A stretch of DNA of 64,000 bases from Flavobacterium sp. WC2421 (GCF_040822115.1 NZ_CP162004.1:1488001-1552000), one strand, 5' to 3'. Positions 54,629 to 64,000 are shown, numbered from the stretch's first letter. Numbers and translations: made by a program. The notes: generated by a model from the sequence alone, not told the origin.

Positions 54629-55759
54629 ATGAAAAATAAAATAAAAAATAGCATCCTATTCCTTTTGACCTTGTTTTGCCTTATAGCTTGTCAAAATGAA
54701 GATATAGTGCCGATGCAAGTAGATGCAATAGTTGCAGAACCGGGTGATTTATTAAACCAGTCGTTCCCTCTTAAAAAAGTAAGAGTCGAAGGACAATCAT
54801 TAGCTGGCTTAAAGCAAATTATCCTTGACAATAAAATTGATGTGAGTTTTAATCCGACGTATAATTCGGATAAGTCTTTCATTTTTACTATTCCGTTTGA
54901 TGTAAAAAAAGGCAGTCGATTTGGTAAGCAAACCATAACTTTTATTACAGCAAGTGGTTCTGTTACAAAAGATTTTGAAATTTTACAACCGCTTCCTACT
55001 ATTAGTGGTCTTACGCCAGAAACACCTTTAGTTGGGAAAACAGCTGAGGTAACTGGAGATTGGTTTTATGATGTGAGTAGTGTTACTTTTAAAGGTAATC
55101 CTATTGGTTTTACGGTAAGTTCACCTACCTCATTGTTTATTAATATTCCTGCTAGTGCAACTTCAGCGGGTGATTTAGTAATTACAACTCCTAGTGGTTC
55201 TGTTACTCGTTTTATGGAGGTAAGTTTAGGATTTACTATTGTCAATGTAACGGATTTTGACGGTGGCGGAACGAGACCAGGTTCAGGGTGGTTTTCATAT
55301 GGTGATGTAGCTTCGTTTAACGCAGCTACAACTGGTGGTCCTACTGGAAATTATGCACAATATTCATGGACTGGTGCTACTACAAACGGGTACAATGGTT
55401 GCAGCGGTGGAGAAGGCGCAACCTTTTTTGCAGCAAACCCAAGTTATACTGATGCGACTAAAGCCTATATTGATATCGATGTAAGTGCTAATGTTGCTAA
55501 TGCACACTTTGCCATTCAATTGAACACTATTGACGGTAAAGATTATGGATATAATTTTAAAGTAGCTACTACAGATTGGGCGACAAAATCAATTTTAATA
55601 GCTGACTTTAAAGACAATTACGGTTATGGTGGTAATGCTACTGGAACAGATTTAGATGTTTCTAAAATCAAAGAAATTAAAATTGCAATTGTTCAAGGTG
55701 ATACTCCCAATCCTACAATTATTAAGTTTGATAATATCAAAATTAAATACAAGATCTAA
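54629..55759 (+). CDS. IPT/TIG-domain surface glycan-binding lipoprotein (SusE/F position)
   Basis: 376 aa. Lipoprotein signal with Cys in LFCLIACQNED. Residues ~35-110 and ~125-200 look like Ig-like domains; the second carries the IPT/TIG pattern (ISGLTPETPLVGKTAEVTGD, SLFINIPASATSAGD). The C-terminal ~180 residues (TIVNVTDFDGGGTRPGSGWF onward) form a beta-sandwich, Gly- and Trp-containing, which is the probable ligand-binding part. Position after SusC/SusD and before the GH10 gene makes it a surface glycan-binding protein. Ligand inferred, not shown. Confidence 0.75.
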   Translation: MKNKIKNSILFLLTLFCLIACQNEDIVPMQVDAIVAEPGDLLNQSFPLKKVRVEGQSLAGLKQIILDNKIDVSFNPTYNSDKSFIFTIPFDVKKGSRFGKQTITFITASGSVTKDFEILQPLPTISGLTPETPLVGKTAEVTGDWFYDVSSVTFKGNPIGFTVSSPTSLFINIPASATSAGDLVITTPSGSVTRFMEVSLGFTIVNVTDFDGGGTRPGSGWFSYGDVASFNAATTGGPTGNYAQYSWTGATTNGYNGCSGGEGATFFAANPSYTDATKAYIDIDVSANVANAHFAIQLNTIDGKDYGYNFKVATTDWATKSILIADFKDNYGYGGNATGTDLDVSKIKEIKIAIVQGDTPNPTIIKFDNIKIKYKI

Positions 55760-55788
55760 ATCAAGAAACTGTATTGAGAAAGAAAACC

Positions 55789-55819
55789 AAAAAGGTTGTT
55801 ATTAATTAACAACCTTTTT
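55789..55819 (+). terminator. Hairpin between binding-protein and GH10 genes
   Basis: Inverted repeat AAAAAGGTTGTTA / TAACAACCTTTTT with a 5-nt loop. It looks like an intrinsic terminator 30 bp after the binding-protein stop codon and 15 bp before the GH10 start, so it may attenuate expression of the two enzymes. Confidence 0.7.
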
Positions 55820-55833
55820 ATAAAATAATAATT

Positions 55834-57231
55834 ATGAAAAATAAATTTTTACTAATCTGTACTATGATTTTATTCTCTTTGAATTCTTGTTCAAAAGAGA
55901 ATGGGGGGGATACCGTTGCAATTTCTTTAGGCTCACCATTGGCAAACGCAGCTTCAGATATTACAGATACGAGTTTTAAAGCAAGATGGAATTTTGTTTC
56001 GACTGCAAACACCTATCTTTTGGATGTTTCGTTGACAGCTGACTTCTCAAGTTTTTTGCCGGATTATAATGCAAAATCAATAGCCGATTTGAATATAGTG
56101 GTCAATGGCTTGAATGGAGGGACAAAATATTACTACCGAGTGAAAGCAAAGAATAACTCTCAAACGTCCGATTATTCAAACGTAGTCACAGTGGTAACAA
56201 CAGGTACAAGTAATATACCTGAAGACCCTACTTTTCTAAAAGTAAAAGCAAATAAACTACCTAATCCGTTTTTTGTGGGTGTGGCTGTAAAAGCAAACCA
56301 ATTAACAAATGGAAGTGCGTATGATGTCGTGCTTAAAAATGAATTTAGCAGTATCACTGCCGAATATGAAATGAAAATGAATCCCATTTCGATAGGAAGT
56401 GGACAATATAATTGGGCTGCTGCCGATAAAATTGTAGCCTATGGGAATACAAATGGAATTAATGTTCATGGTCATGCGCTAGTGTGGCATAACGCAGTAC
56501 CAGATTGGTTGAAAAATTATACAGGAACTGATGCCGCTTTTGCATTAGAAGTAAAAAAATACATAACTGATGTAGTTACCCATTATGCAGGCAAAGTAAA
56601 ATCGTGGGATGTGGTCAACGAAGCTGTGGATGATAGTAATGGCGGAATGAGAAGTACAATTTTCCTTACTCGAATGGGACCAAACTATGTAAATGACTGT
56701 TTTAAGTGGGCACGTGAAGCGGCAACAGCAGCAGGAGATAAAAATCTTTTATTATTCTATAATGAATATGCAACACCCGATAATCTTCCGAAGCAAAATA
56801 AAATGTATGCTATTGTTGATGATTTGAAAGCTAGTAATCTAATTGATGGATTAGGCTTTCAAATGCACAATACGTATCTTAATCCCACTAAAGCTCAAAT
56901 AGAGGCCGATATTAATAAAGCGGTTTCCAAAGGGTTGAAAATTCATATTTCTGAATTTGATTTGCAAGTAAACCCAGCTAATGATATTAGCACTTTTACG
57001 AATGAAAGAAGATTAATTCAAAAAGACAAATACAAAGAAATAGTCAAAATTTATAATGCGCTTCCTTCAGTAAATAAATATGCTTTTACAGTTTGGGGAT
57101 TCAAAGACAATGAATCTTGGATACCTTACAGTACCGATTTGAATCATGTTGGGAATGATTGGCCATTGCTTTTTGACTCTAATTTTAAAATTAAAAGTGC
57201 CCATACAGGTTTCTTAGAAGGCTTAGACTAG
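55834..57231 (+). CDS. GH10 family endo-beta-1,4-xylanase, lipoprotein
   Basis: 465 aa. Lipoprotein signal (Cys in LNSCSKENG). Residues ~30-120 form a fibronectin-III-like domain (KYYYRVKAKNNSQTSDYSN). The GH10 barrel follows (~150-465): VHGHALVWHNAVPDWL, acid/base E263 in DVVNEAVDD, and nucleophile E374 in HISEFDLQV. The late segment FTVWGFKDNESWI is typical of the aglycone side. It cleaves internal bonds of xylan on the cell surface, and the products would enter through the SusC/SusD pair. It is preceded by a terminator-like hairpin and followed 47 bp later by the PA14-GH3 gene. Confidence 0.95.
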   Translation: MKNKFLLICTMILFSLNSCSKENGGDTVAISLGSPLANAASDITDTSFKARWNFVSTANTYLLDVSLTADFSSFLPDYNAKSIADLNIVVNGLNGGTKYYYRVKAKNNSQTSDYSNVVTVVTTGTSNIPEDPTFLKVKANKLPNPFFVGVAVKANQLTNGSAYDVVLKNEFSSITAEYEMKMNPISIGSGQYNWAAADKIVAYGNTNGINVHGHALVWHNAVPDWLKNYTGTDAAFALEVKKYITDVVTHYAGKVKSWDVVNEAVDDSNGGMRSTIFLTRMGPNYVNDCFKWAREAATAAGDKNLLLFYNEYATPDNLPKQNKMYAIVDDLKASNLIDGLGFQMHNTYLNPTKAQIEADINKAVSKGLKIHISEFDLQVNPANDISTFTNERRLIQKDKYKEIVKIYNALPSVNKYAFTVWGFKDNESWIPYSTDLNHVGNDWPLLFDSNFKIKSAHTGFLEGLD

Positions 57232-57278
57232 CACACCATAACTAAGTCTGATTTATAAAGTAATAAAATGTAATTGAG

Positions 57279-59915
57279 ATGATGAATAAAAAAACAATGC
57301 TATCAATATTCTTATTGGTAGCAATTGTCTCTTGTCAAACACAAAGGCAATTAGCATTTCATAAGGATTCTACTAAATCATTTGAAGAGCGAGCTCAATT
57401 TATAGTGTCGCAAATGACTCTAGCCGAAAAAGTATCTCAAATGACTTATGAATCTTCTGCTATCGGACGATTAGGGATTCCTGAGATGAATTGGTGGAAT
57501 GAATGCCTTCATGGAGTGGCTCGCGCGGGTACGGCAACTGTTTTTCCACAAGGAATAGGGATGAGTGCGATGTGGGATCGCAAACAAATGTTTAAAATTT
57601 CTACTGCAATATCAGATGAAGCTAGAGCCAAGCATCAAGAATTTACTTCAAGAAATAAAAGAGGAATTTACCAAGGATTAACGTTCTGGACTCCCAATAT
57701 CAATATTTTTAGGGACCCACGTTGGGGACGTGGTATGGAAACTTACGGTGAAGATCCTTATTTAACTGGGGAGTTAGCAGTACAGTTTGTAAAAGGGTTG
57801 CAAGGTGATGATCCTAAATATTATAAATTGATTGCTACGGCAAAGCATTTTGTAGTACATAGTGGACCAGAAAGTGAGCGACATAGTTTCAATGCGGAGC
57901 CAAATGATTTTGATATGATCAATACCTACAGTCCACAATTTGAAAAAGTCGTGAAAGAGGCCAAGGTCTATTCGGTCATGTGTGCTTACAACAGTTACAA
58001 AGGATTGCCTTGTTGTGGCAATAAAGCTTTGAGCGATTTGTTGCGCAACGATTGGGGTTTCAAAGGCTATATTGTTTCTGATTGTTGGGCGGTAAAAGAT
58101 TTCTATGACAAAGGAGCACATGAAGTGGTAGCCACCAGAGAAGAAGCTTCGGCAATGGCAGTAAAAGCAGGAACCGATTTGAATTGTGGGGACTCTTATC
58201 CGTCATTAGTAAAAGCGATACAACAAAAATTAATCACCGAAGCAGAGCTAAATATTTCTGTTGAAAGATTGATTGTAGCTCGAATGAAACTGGGTCTTTT
58301 TGCTCCAAAAGGAGATGTGAAATTTGAAAAAATTCCGTTTAGTGTAGTAGATTCTGAGGTGCATAGATTATTAGCGCTGGAATCGGCTAGAAAGTCATTG
58401 GTGCTTTTGAAAAACGAAAATAACATTTTACCTCTAAACAAAAATCTAAAAAAAATAGCTGTTATTGGTCCAAATGCGAATGAATTAGATGTTTTACTCG
58501 GAAATTATAATGGGTTTCCATCAAACGGAATTACACCTTTCAAAGGAATTCAAAATAAATTACCAAATACTCAGGTGCAATTTGCTCAAGGATGTAGTCT
58601 TGCGGATGGTTTACCAAACTTAAAAACCGTTCCATCAGCTGTTTTGTTTGCGGATGTAAGTTGTAAAACAGCGGGTCTTAATGCCGAGTATTTTTCGAAC
58701 TTAGAGTTCTCTGGAACACCTTTGCATAAGCGAATAGATCCAGAAATTGACTTTATTTGGAAAATTACAGCCCCTTTTAAAGACTTGAGTTATGATAAAT
58801 ATGCTGCCAGATGGACAGGATATTTGTCGGTTCCTGAATCTGGGAAATATGCGTTGGGTGGTGAAGCTTTTTCTAGTATGAAATTGTATCTTGATGACAA
58901 ACTGGTGGTGGAACGAGAGGATGTTCATGAACCAAAAAAAATCTATGAATTCGTCGAATTAGAAGCCAAGAAAGTGTACAAAATTAAACTGGAATACAAA
59001 CAAAACAATACGGAACATGCTATTATGCGTTTCTTGTGGGATACACCAAACAATGATCTTGAAAAGGAAGCTTTGGCCGTGGCCAAAGAGTCTGATGTGG
59101 TTGTTTTATGTATGGGTTTAAGTCCAATGCTGGAAGGCGAAGAAATGAAAGTGCAGGTGCCTGGTTTTTCAGGTGGGGATCGTTTGGATATTAAACTACC
59201 CGATACGCAAACGCGATTAATGAAAAAGCTACAGGAATTACGGAAACCAATGGTGTTGGTGATGCTCAACGGAAGCGCAGTGGGAATTAATTGGGAGAAT
59301 GATAATATTCCTGCTATTATTGAAAGTTGGTATCCTGGACAAGCAGGAGGTACTGCAATTGCCGATGTTATTTTTGGAGATTACAACCCTGCGGGACGTT
59401 TGCCATTGACTTTTTATAAAGATATAAAGGATATTCCTGCTTTTAACGATTACAGCATGAAAGGGAAAACATACCGTTATTTTAAAGGTGCTCCTTTGTA
59501 TGATTTCGGGTTTGGATTGAGTTATTCGACTTTTAAATATACAAATCTGGATATTAAAAATGAAGTGATTACGGGAGAAGCAGTCACGATAAATGTTGAT
59601 GTGACAAACAGCGGTAAATTAGATGGCGATGAGGTCGTGCAAGTGTATTTTACAAATCCTAAAGCCGATGAAAGAGAAACTATAAGAACTTTGATTGGTT
59701 TTGACCGTATTTTTCTAAAAGCTTCAGAAACTAAAAAAGTATCTTTTACCATTCAGCCTAAGCAGTTAGCACAGTTTACAAATGCAGGTTTAAAATTGAA
59801 TTCTGGCGAAATTCTGTTTTCGGTAGGAGGAATGCAACCCAATGCACAGCGTGAAAAAGAAGGCAAAGTAATGCTAAAAAAAATAAATTTAGTAGGAACT
59901 ACAGTGGTGTATTAG
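57279..59915 (+). CDS. GH3 family beta-xylosidase-like enzyme with PA14 insert
   Basis: 878 aa with a lipoprotein-type signal (Cys in AIVSCQTQRQ). The GH3 barrel starts SQMTLAEKVSQMTY and carries MNWWNECLHGVARAG, typical of xylosidase/arabinosidase-type GH3. The nucleophile is D268 in IVSDCWAV. Residues ~460-590 form a PA14 domain inserted in the second GH3 domain (LNAEYFSNLEFSGTPLHKRI, FSSMKLYLDDKLVVERED). A fibronectin-III-like C-terminus follows. It probably removes xylose or another terminal sugar from GH10 products. It closes the second utilisation locus. Confidence 0.92.
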   Translation: MMNKKTMLSIFLLVAIVSCQTQRQLAFHKDSTKSFEERAQFIVSQMTLAEKVSQMTYESSAIGRLGIPEMNWWNECLHGVARAGTATVFPQGIGMSAMWDRKQMFKISTAISDEARAKHQEFTSRNKRGIYQGLTFWTPNINIFRDPRWGRGMETYGEDPYLTGELAVQFVKGLQGDDPKYYKLIATAKHFVVHSGPESERHSFNAEPNDFDMINTYSPQFEKVVKEAKVYSVMCAYNSYKGLPCCGNKALSDLLRNDWGFKGYIVSDCWAVKDFYDKGAHEVVATREEASAMAVKAGTDLNCGDSYPSLVKAIQQKLITEAELNISVERLIVARMKLGLFAPKGDVKFEKIPFSVVDSEVHRLLALESARKSLVLLKNENNILPLNKNLKKIAVIGPNANELDVLLGNYNGFPSNGITPFKGIQNKLPNTQVQFAQGCSLADGLPNLKTVPSAVLFADVSCKTAGLNAEYFSNLEFSGTPLHKRIDPEIDFIWKITAPFKDLSYDKYAARWTGYLSVPESGKYALGGEAFSSMKLYLDDKLVVEREDVHEPKKIYEFVELEAKKVYKIKLEYKQNNTEHAIMRFLWDTPNNDLEKEALAVAKESDVVVLCMGLSPMLEGEEMKVQVPGFSGGDRLDIKLPDTQTRLMKKLQELRKPMVLVMLNGSAVGINWENDNIPAIIESWYPGQAGGTAIADVIFGDYNPAGRLPLTFYKDIKDIPAFNDYSMKGKTYRYFKGAPLYDFGFGLSYSTFKYTNLDIKNEVITGEAVTINVDVTNSGKLDGDEVVQVYFTNPKADERETIRTLIGFDRIFLKASETKKVSFTIQPKQLAQFTNAGLKLNSGEILFSVGGMQPNAQREKEGKVMLKKINLVGTTVVY

Positions 59916-59937
59916 ACCCAAAAGTAGTCGCAAAATA

Positions 59938-59975
59938 AAACCCCAAATGCTTTATAATAGCATTTGGGGTTTGTT
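59938..59975. terminator. Bidirectional rho-independent terminator
   Basis: Perfect 14-bp inverted repeat (59938-59951 and 59959-59972), AAACCCCAAATGCT with its complement, 7-nt loop, between convergent GH3 and gcvP. Confidence 0.88.
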
Positions 59976-60010
59976 ATTTTAATTCCTTTTTTCAAAGGGA
60001 TCAGTACATA

Positions 60011-62854
60011 TTACATATACGCTTCGATTGGCGCACAACTACAAACTAAATTTCTATCCCCATAGGTTTCATCTACACGACGAACACTTGGCCAAAATTT
60101 ATTCTCCGCTACATATTCTAAAGGATATGCTGCTTTTTCTCTTGAATAAGGTAATACCCATGTGTCAGCAGTAAGCATTGCTAAAGTATGTGGTGCGTTT
60201 TTCAATACATTGTTTGGTTCTTCGACAGAAGATTCTTCAATTTCTTTACGAATGGCTATCATAGCGTCACAAAAACGATCCAATTCTCCTACATCTTCTG
60301 ATTCTGTTGGTTCAATCATTAACGTTCCAGCCACTGGGAAAGAAACAGTTGGAGCATGAAAACCATAATCCATTAAACGTTTTGCAATATCAGATACTTC
60401 GATACCTTTTACTTTGAAACCTCTGCAGTCTAGAATCATTTCGTGAGCTGCTCTTCCTTTTTCACCAGAATATAAGATAGGGTAGTGCTCTTCTAAACGC
60501 GCTTTCATGTAGTTAGCGTTCAGGATAGCATATTTAGTTGCATTAGTAATTCCTTCAGCACCTAACATACAAATGTATCCATAAGAGATCAAGCAAACTA
60601 AAGCTGATCCATAAGGCGCTCCAGATATAGCAGTAATTCCTTTTTCACCACCTACTTTTACTAATGGGTTTGTTGGTAAAAACGGGACTAATTTTTCGTT
60701 TACACAAATAGGTCCTACACCTGGTCCACCACCTCCGTGAGGAATTGCGAATGTTTTATGCAAGTTCAAGTGACAAACGTCAGCGCCAATAGTAGCTGGA
60801 TTTGTTAAACCTACTTGAGCATTCATATTAGCACCATCCATGTAAACTAGTCCACCGTTATCGTGAATAATTTGAGTGATTTCTCTAATAGCACTTTCAA
60901 AAACACCGTGAGTAGATGGATATGTTACCATTAAACAAGACAATTCATCTTTGTATTGAATCGCTTTTTCTCTAACATCTTCTACATCAATATTACCATT
61001 TTCCATTGTTTTGGTCACGATAATTTTCATTCCAGCCATTGCTGCCGATGCAGGGTTTGTTCCGTGAGCCGACGCAGGAATCAAACAAATAGTTCTTTTC
61101 TCATCGCCTCTTGATTGGTGGTACGCGCGAATAGTCATTAAACCGGCATATTCGCCTTGGGCTCCAGAGTTAGGTTGTAATGTAGTTCCTGCAAAACCAG
61201 TAATCACATTTAATTGATGCTCTAATTTTTTAAGCATTTTAGTGTACCCTTCAACTTGATCTAAAGGTGCAAATGGATGGATAGTATTCCAATACGGCAT
61301 ACTTAATGGTAACATTTCAGCAGCTGCATTCAATTTCATAGTACAAGAACCCAAAGCGATCATCGAATGATTTAATGATAAATCTTTACGTTCTAATTTT
61401 TTGATATAACGCATCATAATCGTTTCCGAATGGTATTTGTTGAATACCTCATGCGTTAAGAATTCCGATGTTCTGTTTAAAAGCATCGGATAATTGTTCT
61501 CTAAAACATATTCCGAAACTTCAAAAGCTTCTTTTCCTACTGCTTCAGCAAAAATGGCAATTACTTGATTAATATCAGATGATAAAATGGTCTCATTTAC
61601 TGAGATAGAAATCGTTTCATTATCGATATAATAGAAGTTTACCTCATTCTTTTCGGCAATAGTTTTTACTTTTTGAGCATCTGCTTTTACTACTATAGTA
61701 TCAAAAAAAGCTGTGTTGGTTTGAAAAACACCTAATTGATTTAAAGCCTCAGCTAAAGTTGCAGCAGCAGAATGGACTTTATTAGCAATGTATTTTAATC
61801 CTTTTGGACCGTGATATACTGCAAACATTCCAGCCATAACTGATAATAATACTTGAGCAGTACAAATGTTTGAAGTTGCTTTCTCACGCTTAATATGTTG
61901 TTCACGTGTTTGCAATGCCATACGTAAAGCGCGGTTCCCATTAGCATCTTGCGAAACTCCAATGATTCTTCCTGGCATAGAACGTTTGTACTCTTCTTTT
62001 GTTGCAAAATAAGCAGCATGTGGTCCACCATAACCCATTGGTATTCCAAAACGTTGTGTTGTTCCTACTACTACTGCAGCTCCCATTTCACCTGGAGGCG
62101 TTAGCTTTACTAGTGATAAAATATCGGCAGCAACCGCTACTTTTATTTCGTTATCATTTGCTTTTTTGATGAAGTCAGCATAATCATATACTTGACCGTA
62201 TTTTCCTGGATATTGTAAAATAGCTCCAAAAAACTCTTCTGAGAAATCAAATTCTTGGTGATTTCCTATCACTAATTCTACACCAATGGGAGCAGAACGC
62301 GTTTGTAAAACGGATAATGTTTGTGGTAAAATCTCTTCAGAAACGAAGAATTTACATACATTATTTTTCTTTTGATCTCTTAATCGAACATCGTATAACA
62401 AAGCCATGGCTTCAGCTGCAGCGGTACTTTCATCAAGTAAAGAGGCGTTTGCAATTTCCATTCCCGTTAATTCAATAACCATGGTTTGAAAATTCAAAAT
62501 AGCTTCAAGACGACCTTGAGCAATTTCGGCTTGGTATGGTGTGTAAGCGGTATACCATCCTGGGTTTTCAAAAATATTTCTTTGAATTGCTGGAGGGACA
62601 ATGGTAGGGTGGTACCCTAAACCAATATAGGATGTATACACTTTGTTAGTACGACCTAATAACCGAATGTGATTTGCATATTCATATTCAGTCATAATAT
62701 GCTCCAATTCCAACGGTTTCTTTAATCGAATGTCAGTAGGAATAGTTTCGAATATTAACTGATCTAAAGTTTCAACACCTATGGTTTCTAACATTTTTGG
62801 TAAATCGTTTTCCCTTGGGCCTAAGTGTCTTAAAGCAAATGAGTCTGTTTTCAT
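60011..62854 (-). CDS. gcvP: Glycine dehydrogenase (decarboxylating), single-chain P-protein
   Basis: 947 aa, the usual length of the fused P-protein. The N-terminus is FALRHLGPRENDLPKML; the PLP Lys is K700 in LHKTFAIPHGGGGPG, and the preceding MDGANMNAQVG and MVTYPSTHGVFE segments are typical. It decarboxylates glycine and passes the aminomethyl group to the lipoyl H-protein; other gcv genes are not in the window. The leader region (62855-62990) shows no glycine-riboswitch-like fold that I can see. A TATTTTTG box at 62889-62896 on the minus strand lacks a matching -33 box. Confidence 0.97.
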   Translation of the reverse strand: MKTDSFALRHLGPRENDLPKMLETIGVETLDQLIFETIPTDIRLKKPLELEHIMTEYEYANHIRLLGRTNKVYTSYIGLGYHPTIVPPAIQRNIFENPGWYTAYTPYQAEIAQGRLEAILNFQTMVIELTGMEIANASLLDESTAAAEAMALLYDVRLRDQKKNNVCKFFVSEEILPQTLSVLQTRSAPIGVELVIGNHQEFDFSEEFFGAILQYPGKYGQVYDYADFIKKANDNEIKVAVAADILSLVKLTPPGEMGAAVVVGTTQRFGIPMGYGGPHAAYFATKEEYKRSMPGRIIGVSQDANGNRALRMALQTREQHIKREKATSNICTAQVLLSVMAGMFAVYHGPKGLKYIANKVHSAAATLAEALNQLGVFQTNTAFFDTIVVKADAQKVKTIAEKNEVNFYYIDNETISISVNETILSSDINQVIAIFAEAVGKEAFEVSEYVLENNYPMLLNRTSEFLTHEVFNKYHSETIMMRYIKKLERKDLSLNHSMIALGSCTMKLNAAAEMLPLSMPYWNTIHPFAPLDQVEGYTKMLKKLEHQLNVITGFAGTTLQPNSGAQGEYAGLMTIRAYHQSRGDEKRTICLIPASAHGTNPASAAMAGMKIIVTKTMENGNIDVEDVREKAIQYKDELSCLMVTYPSTHGVFESAIREITQIIHDNGGLVYMDGANMNAQVGLTNPATIGADVCHLNLHKTFAIPHGGGGPGVGPICVNEKLVPFLPTNPLVKVGGEKGITAISGAPYGSALVCLISYGYICMLGAEGITNATKYAILNANYMKARLEEHYPILYSGEKGRAAHEMILDCRGFKVKGIEVSDIAKRLMDYGFHAPTVSFPVAGTLMIEPTESEDVGELDRFCDAMIAIRKEIEESSVEEPNNVLKNAPHTLAMLTADTWVLPYSREKAAYPLEYVAENKFWPSVRRVDETYGDRNLVCSCAPIEAYM

Positions 62855-62992
62855 GTATATATGGTAATGTTGTGTTTTTTTAGTGGTGCAAAAATAAGTA
62901 TTATAAACAATCTAATTCGGGTTTTAACATTCAATTTTTATCAATTTTTCAACTAAATGTGGTATTTGCTTACAATTGATTAATTTTGTTTA

Positions 62993-63805
62993 ATGATTAG
63001 CTTTAAACAACTATTGGATTTTTATATCAGAAGCAGTATTCACGTTGCACTTTCTGTATACGCATTGGTGCGAATGACGCATTTTATGTTCAACATATCG
63101 ACGGATGATCCCATGGCTTATTTTGCTTTTTTTGGGACAATCGTAGGATATAATTTTGTAAAATATGATGCTTTGGCAAGAGCCAAAAAACACACGATGC
63201 GCAAGGAGCTTAAGTTAATTGCGGTTTTGAGTTTTTTTTCTTTGATTGCTGTTGGGTATTTTTTCTTTAAATTACAACTGATTACCCAAATGGTTTCTAT
63301 TGGTGTCCTTGCTTTAACATTGCTTTATACACTTCCATTTTTCCCCAATAGAAAAAATGCTAGAAACTGGGCAGGAGTAAAAATTTATATTGTGGCTTTG
63401 TGTTGGGTAGGAGTGACGCTGGTTTTACCCTTAGTGAATGCACATATTGCACTTGGACTTGACTTTTATCTAAAATGTATTCAACGTTTTATATTGGTTT
63501 TTGTGCTGATTCTTATTTTTGAGATATTGGATTTGGCAAATGACGATCCACATCTAAAAACGGTACCACAACAAATAGGTGTGAAGCGAACAAAAATGGT
63601 AGGTTTGTTGCTATTGCTTCCTTTTTATTTTTTAGAGTTTTTAAAAAATAATTTTATTGAAGAACAATTGATTGTTAATGGAATTCTAGTTCTCGCTCTT
63701 TCATTATTTTTGGCTTTCGCCAATGAAACCCGATCTAAATATTACACTTCTTTTTGGGTGGAAAGCATTCCGATTTTTTGGTGGCTGATGGTGGTTTTCT
63801 TTTAA
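62993..63805 (+). CDS. UbiA-like prenyltransferase-type membrane protein
   Basis: 270 aa with about seven to eight membrane helices. A first polar loop, NFVKYDALARAKKHTMR, sits where UbiA enzymes have their first Asp-rich motif, and DLANDDPHLKTVPQQIGVKR resembles the second. The first motif is atypical, so a non-catalytic or divergent member is possible. Substrate unknown. It is divergent from gcvP with 138 bp between the starts. Confidence 0.6.
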   Translation: MISFKQLLDFYIRSSIHVALSVYALVRMTHFMFNISTDDPMAYFAFFGTIVGYNFVKYDALARAKKHTMRKELKLIAVLSFFSLIAVGYFFFKLQLITQMVSIGVLALTLLYTLPFFPNRKNARNWAGVKIYIVALCWVGVTLVLPLVNAHIALGLDFYLKCIQRFILVFVLILIFEILDLANDDPHLKTVPQQIGVKRTKMVGLLLLLPFYFLEFLKNNFIEEQLIVNGILVLALSLFLAFANETRSKYYTSFWVESIPIFWWLMVVFF

Positions 63806-63850
63806 AAACAGTAGTTTTGGTGAATAGAGATCAATAATTTTCCCAGTTTG

Positions 63851-63883
63851 AAATAAAAAGACCGAAGCTCTCACTTCGGTCTT
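63851..63883 (-). terminator. Terminator of the M3 peptidase gene
   Basis: Inverted repeat AAGACCGAAG / CTTCGGTCTT (63858-63867 and 63874-63883), 6-nt loop, T run on the minus strand. Confidence 0.82.
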
Positions 63884-63893
63884 AATCGGTAAT

Positions 63894-64000
63894 TTATATC
63901 AATCCAGCTCTTTTCAATAAAGCATCAGGACTTGGTTCGTGTCCTCTAAAACGTTTGTATAAAATCATTGGGTGTTCGGTGCCACCTTTTGATAGGATAT
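63894..64000 (-). CDS. C-terminus of an M3-family peptidase (Dcp-like)
   Basis: Only the last ~34 residues are in the window; the frame runs off the right edge. The end reads [18 protein letters not shown] plus Ile and stop. This is the characteristic C-terminal block of M3 oligopeptidases such as peptidyl-dipeptidase Dcp (RGREP-x-x-D-ALLR-x-GL type). The catalytic HExxH lies outside. Confidence 0.7.
   Translation of the reverse strand, partial: ILSKGGTEHPMILYKRFRGHEPSPDALLKRAGLI

Noticed and set aside
62855..62990. Possible glycine riboswitch upstream of gcvP
   Set aside because: The region is a short AT-rich leader of about 136 bp without the paired helices of a glycine aptamer.
1..64000. 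CRISPR array or rRNA genes
   Set aside because: No regularly spaced direct repeats of 25-40 bp and no rRNA-like stretch were seen.

Overview
The window looks like a chromosomal segment of a Flavobacterium-type Bacteroidota. It is AT-rich, and many genes follow A-rich leaders without an obvious Shine-Dalgarno. SusC/SusD proteins and a hybrid two-component system are present, and two promoters match the Bacteroidota TTTG-N19-TAnnTTTG form. The evidence is my reading of the sequence and translations; no database search was run, so family names rest on recognised motifs.

Layout. (1) 1-12807: the 3' part of a beta-glucan utilisation locus. It has the tail of a possible surface binding protein, then nine co-directional genes: three GH30 enzymes, GH5 with a C-terminal beta-domain, GH16, a secreted EEP-family phosphodiesterase, an alpha/beta-hydrolase esterase, GH3 and a SASA-type acetylesterase. 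The enzymes fit stepwise hydrolysis of a branched beta-1,3/1,6-glucan, and the two esterases suggest an acylated substrate. Any SusC/SusD pair and regulator would lie left of the window. (2) 12862-17192: a membrane acyltransferase, a Nudix-fold transcriptional regulator with an eroded catalytic box, and a cytoplasmic amylosucrase-like GH13. (3) 17408-20983: an AraC regulator and an SDR oxidoreductase, a broken second AraC gene, and threonine aldolase. (4) 21041-28099, mostly minus strand: tRNA-Val, a duplicated-domain secreted protein, folC, a TonB/ExbD/ExbB set, an amino-acid dehydrogenase and anmK.

(5) 28188-37507: acyl-CoA dehydrogenase, a Crp/Fnr regulator, then a tightly packed run of eight genes (peroxiredoxin-like, outer-membrane protein, YHS, DoxX, DinB, NRDE, ATP-grasp, LysE-like). 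GNAT, SDR and SprT-like genes follow. (6) 37571-41742, minus strand: an MlaF/MlaE-like lipid ABC pair, a GT2 glycosyltransferase with a methyltransferase, and a KAS III-like enzyme. The first two pairs are joined by TAATG stop/start overlaps. (7) 42582-59915: a second, complete-looking utilisation locus with GH3, a 1378-residue hybrid two-component regulator, SusC, SusD, an IPT/TIG binding lipoprotein, GH10 and GH3 with a PA14 insert. Its enzymes point to a beta-1,4-xylan-type substrate. (8) 60011-64000: gcvP, a UbiA-like membrane protein and the C-terminus of an M3 peptidase.

The strongest non-gene signals are a sequence shared by the leaders of the second-locus GH3 and susC, a long GU-compatible hairpin after that GH3, an eroded AraC pseudogene, and a heptamer tandem repeat upstream of the ABC pair.
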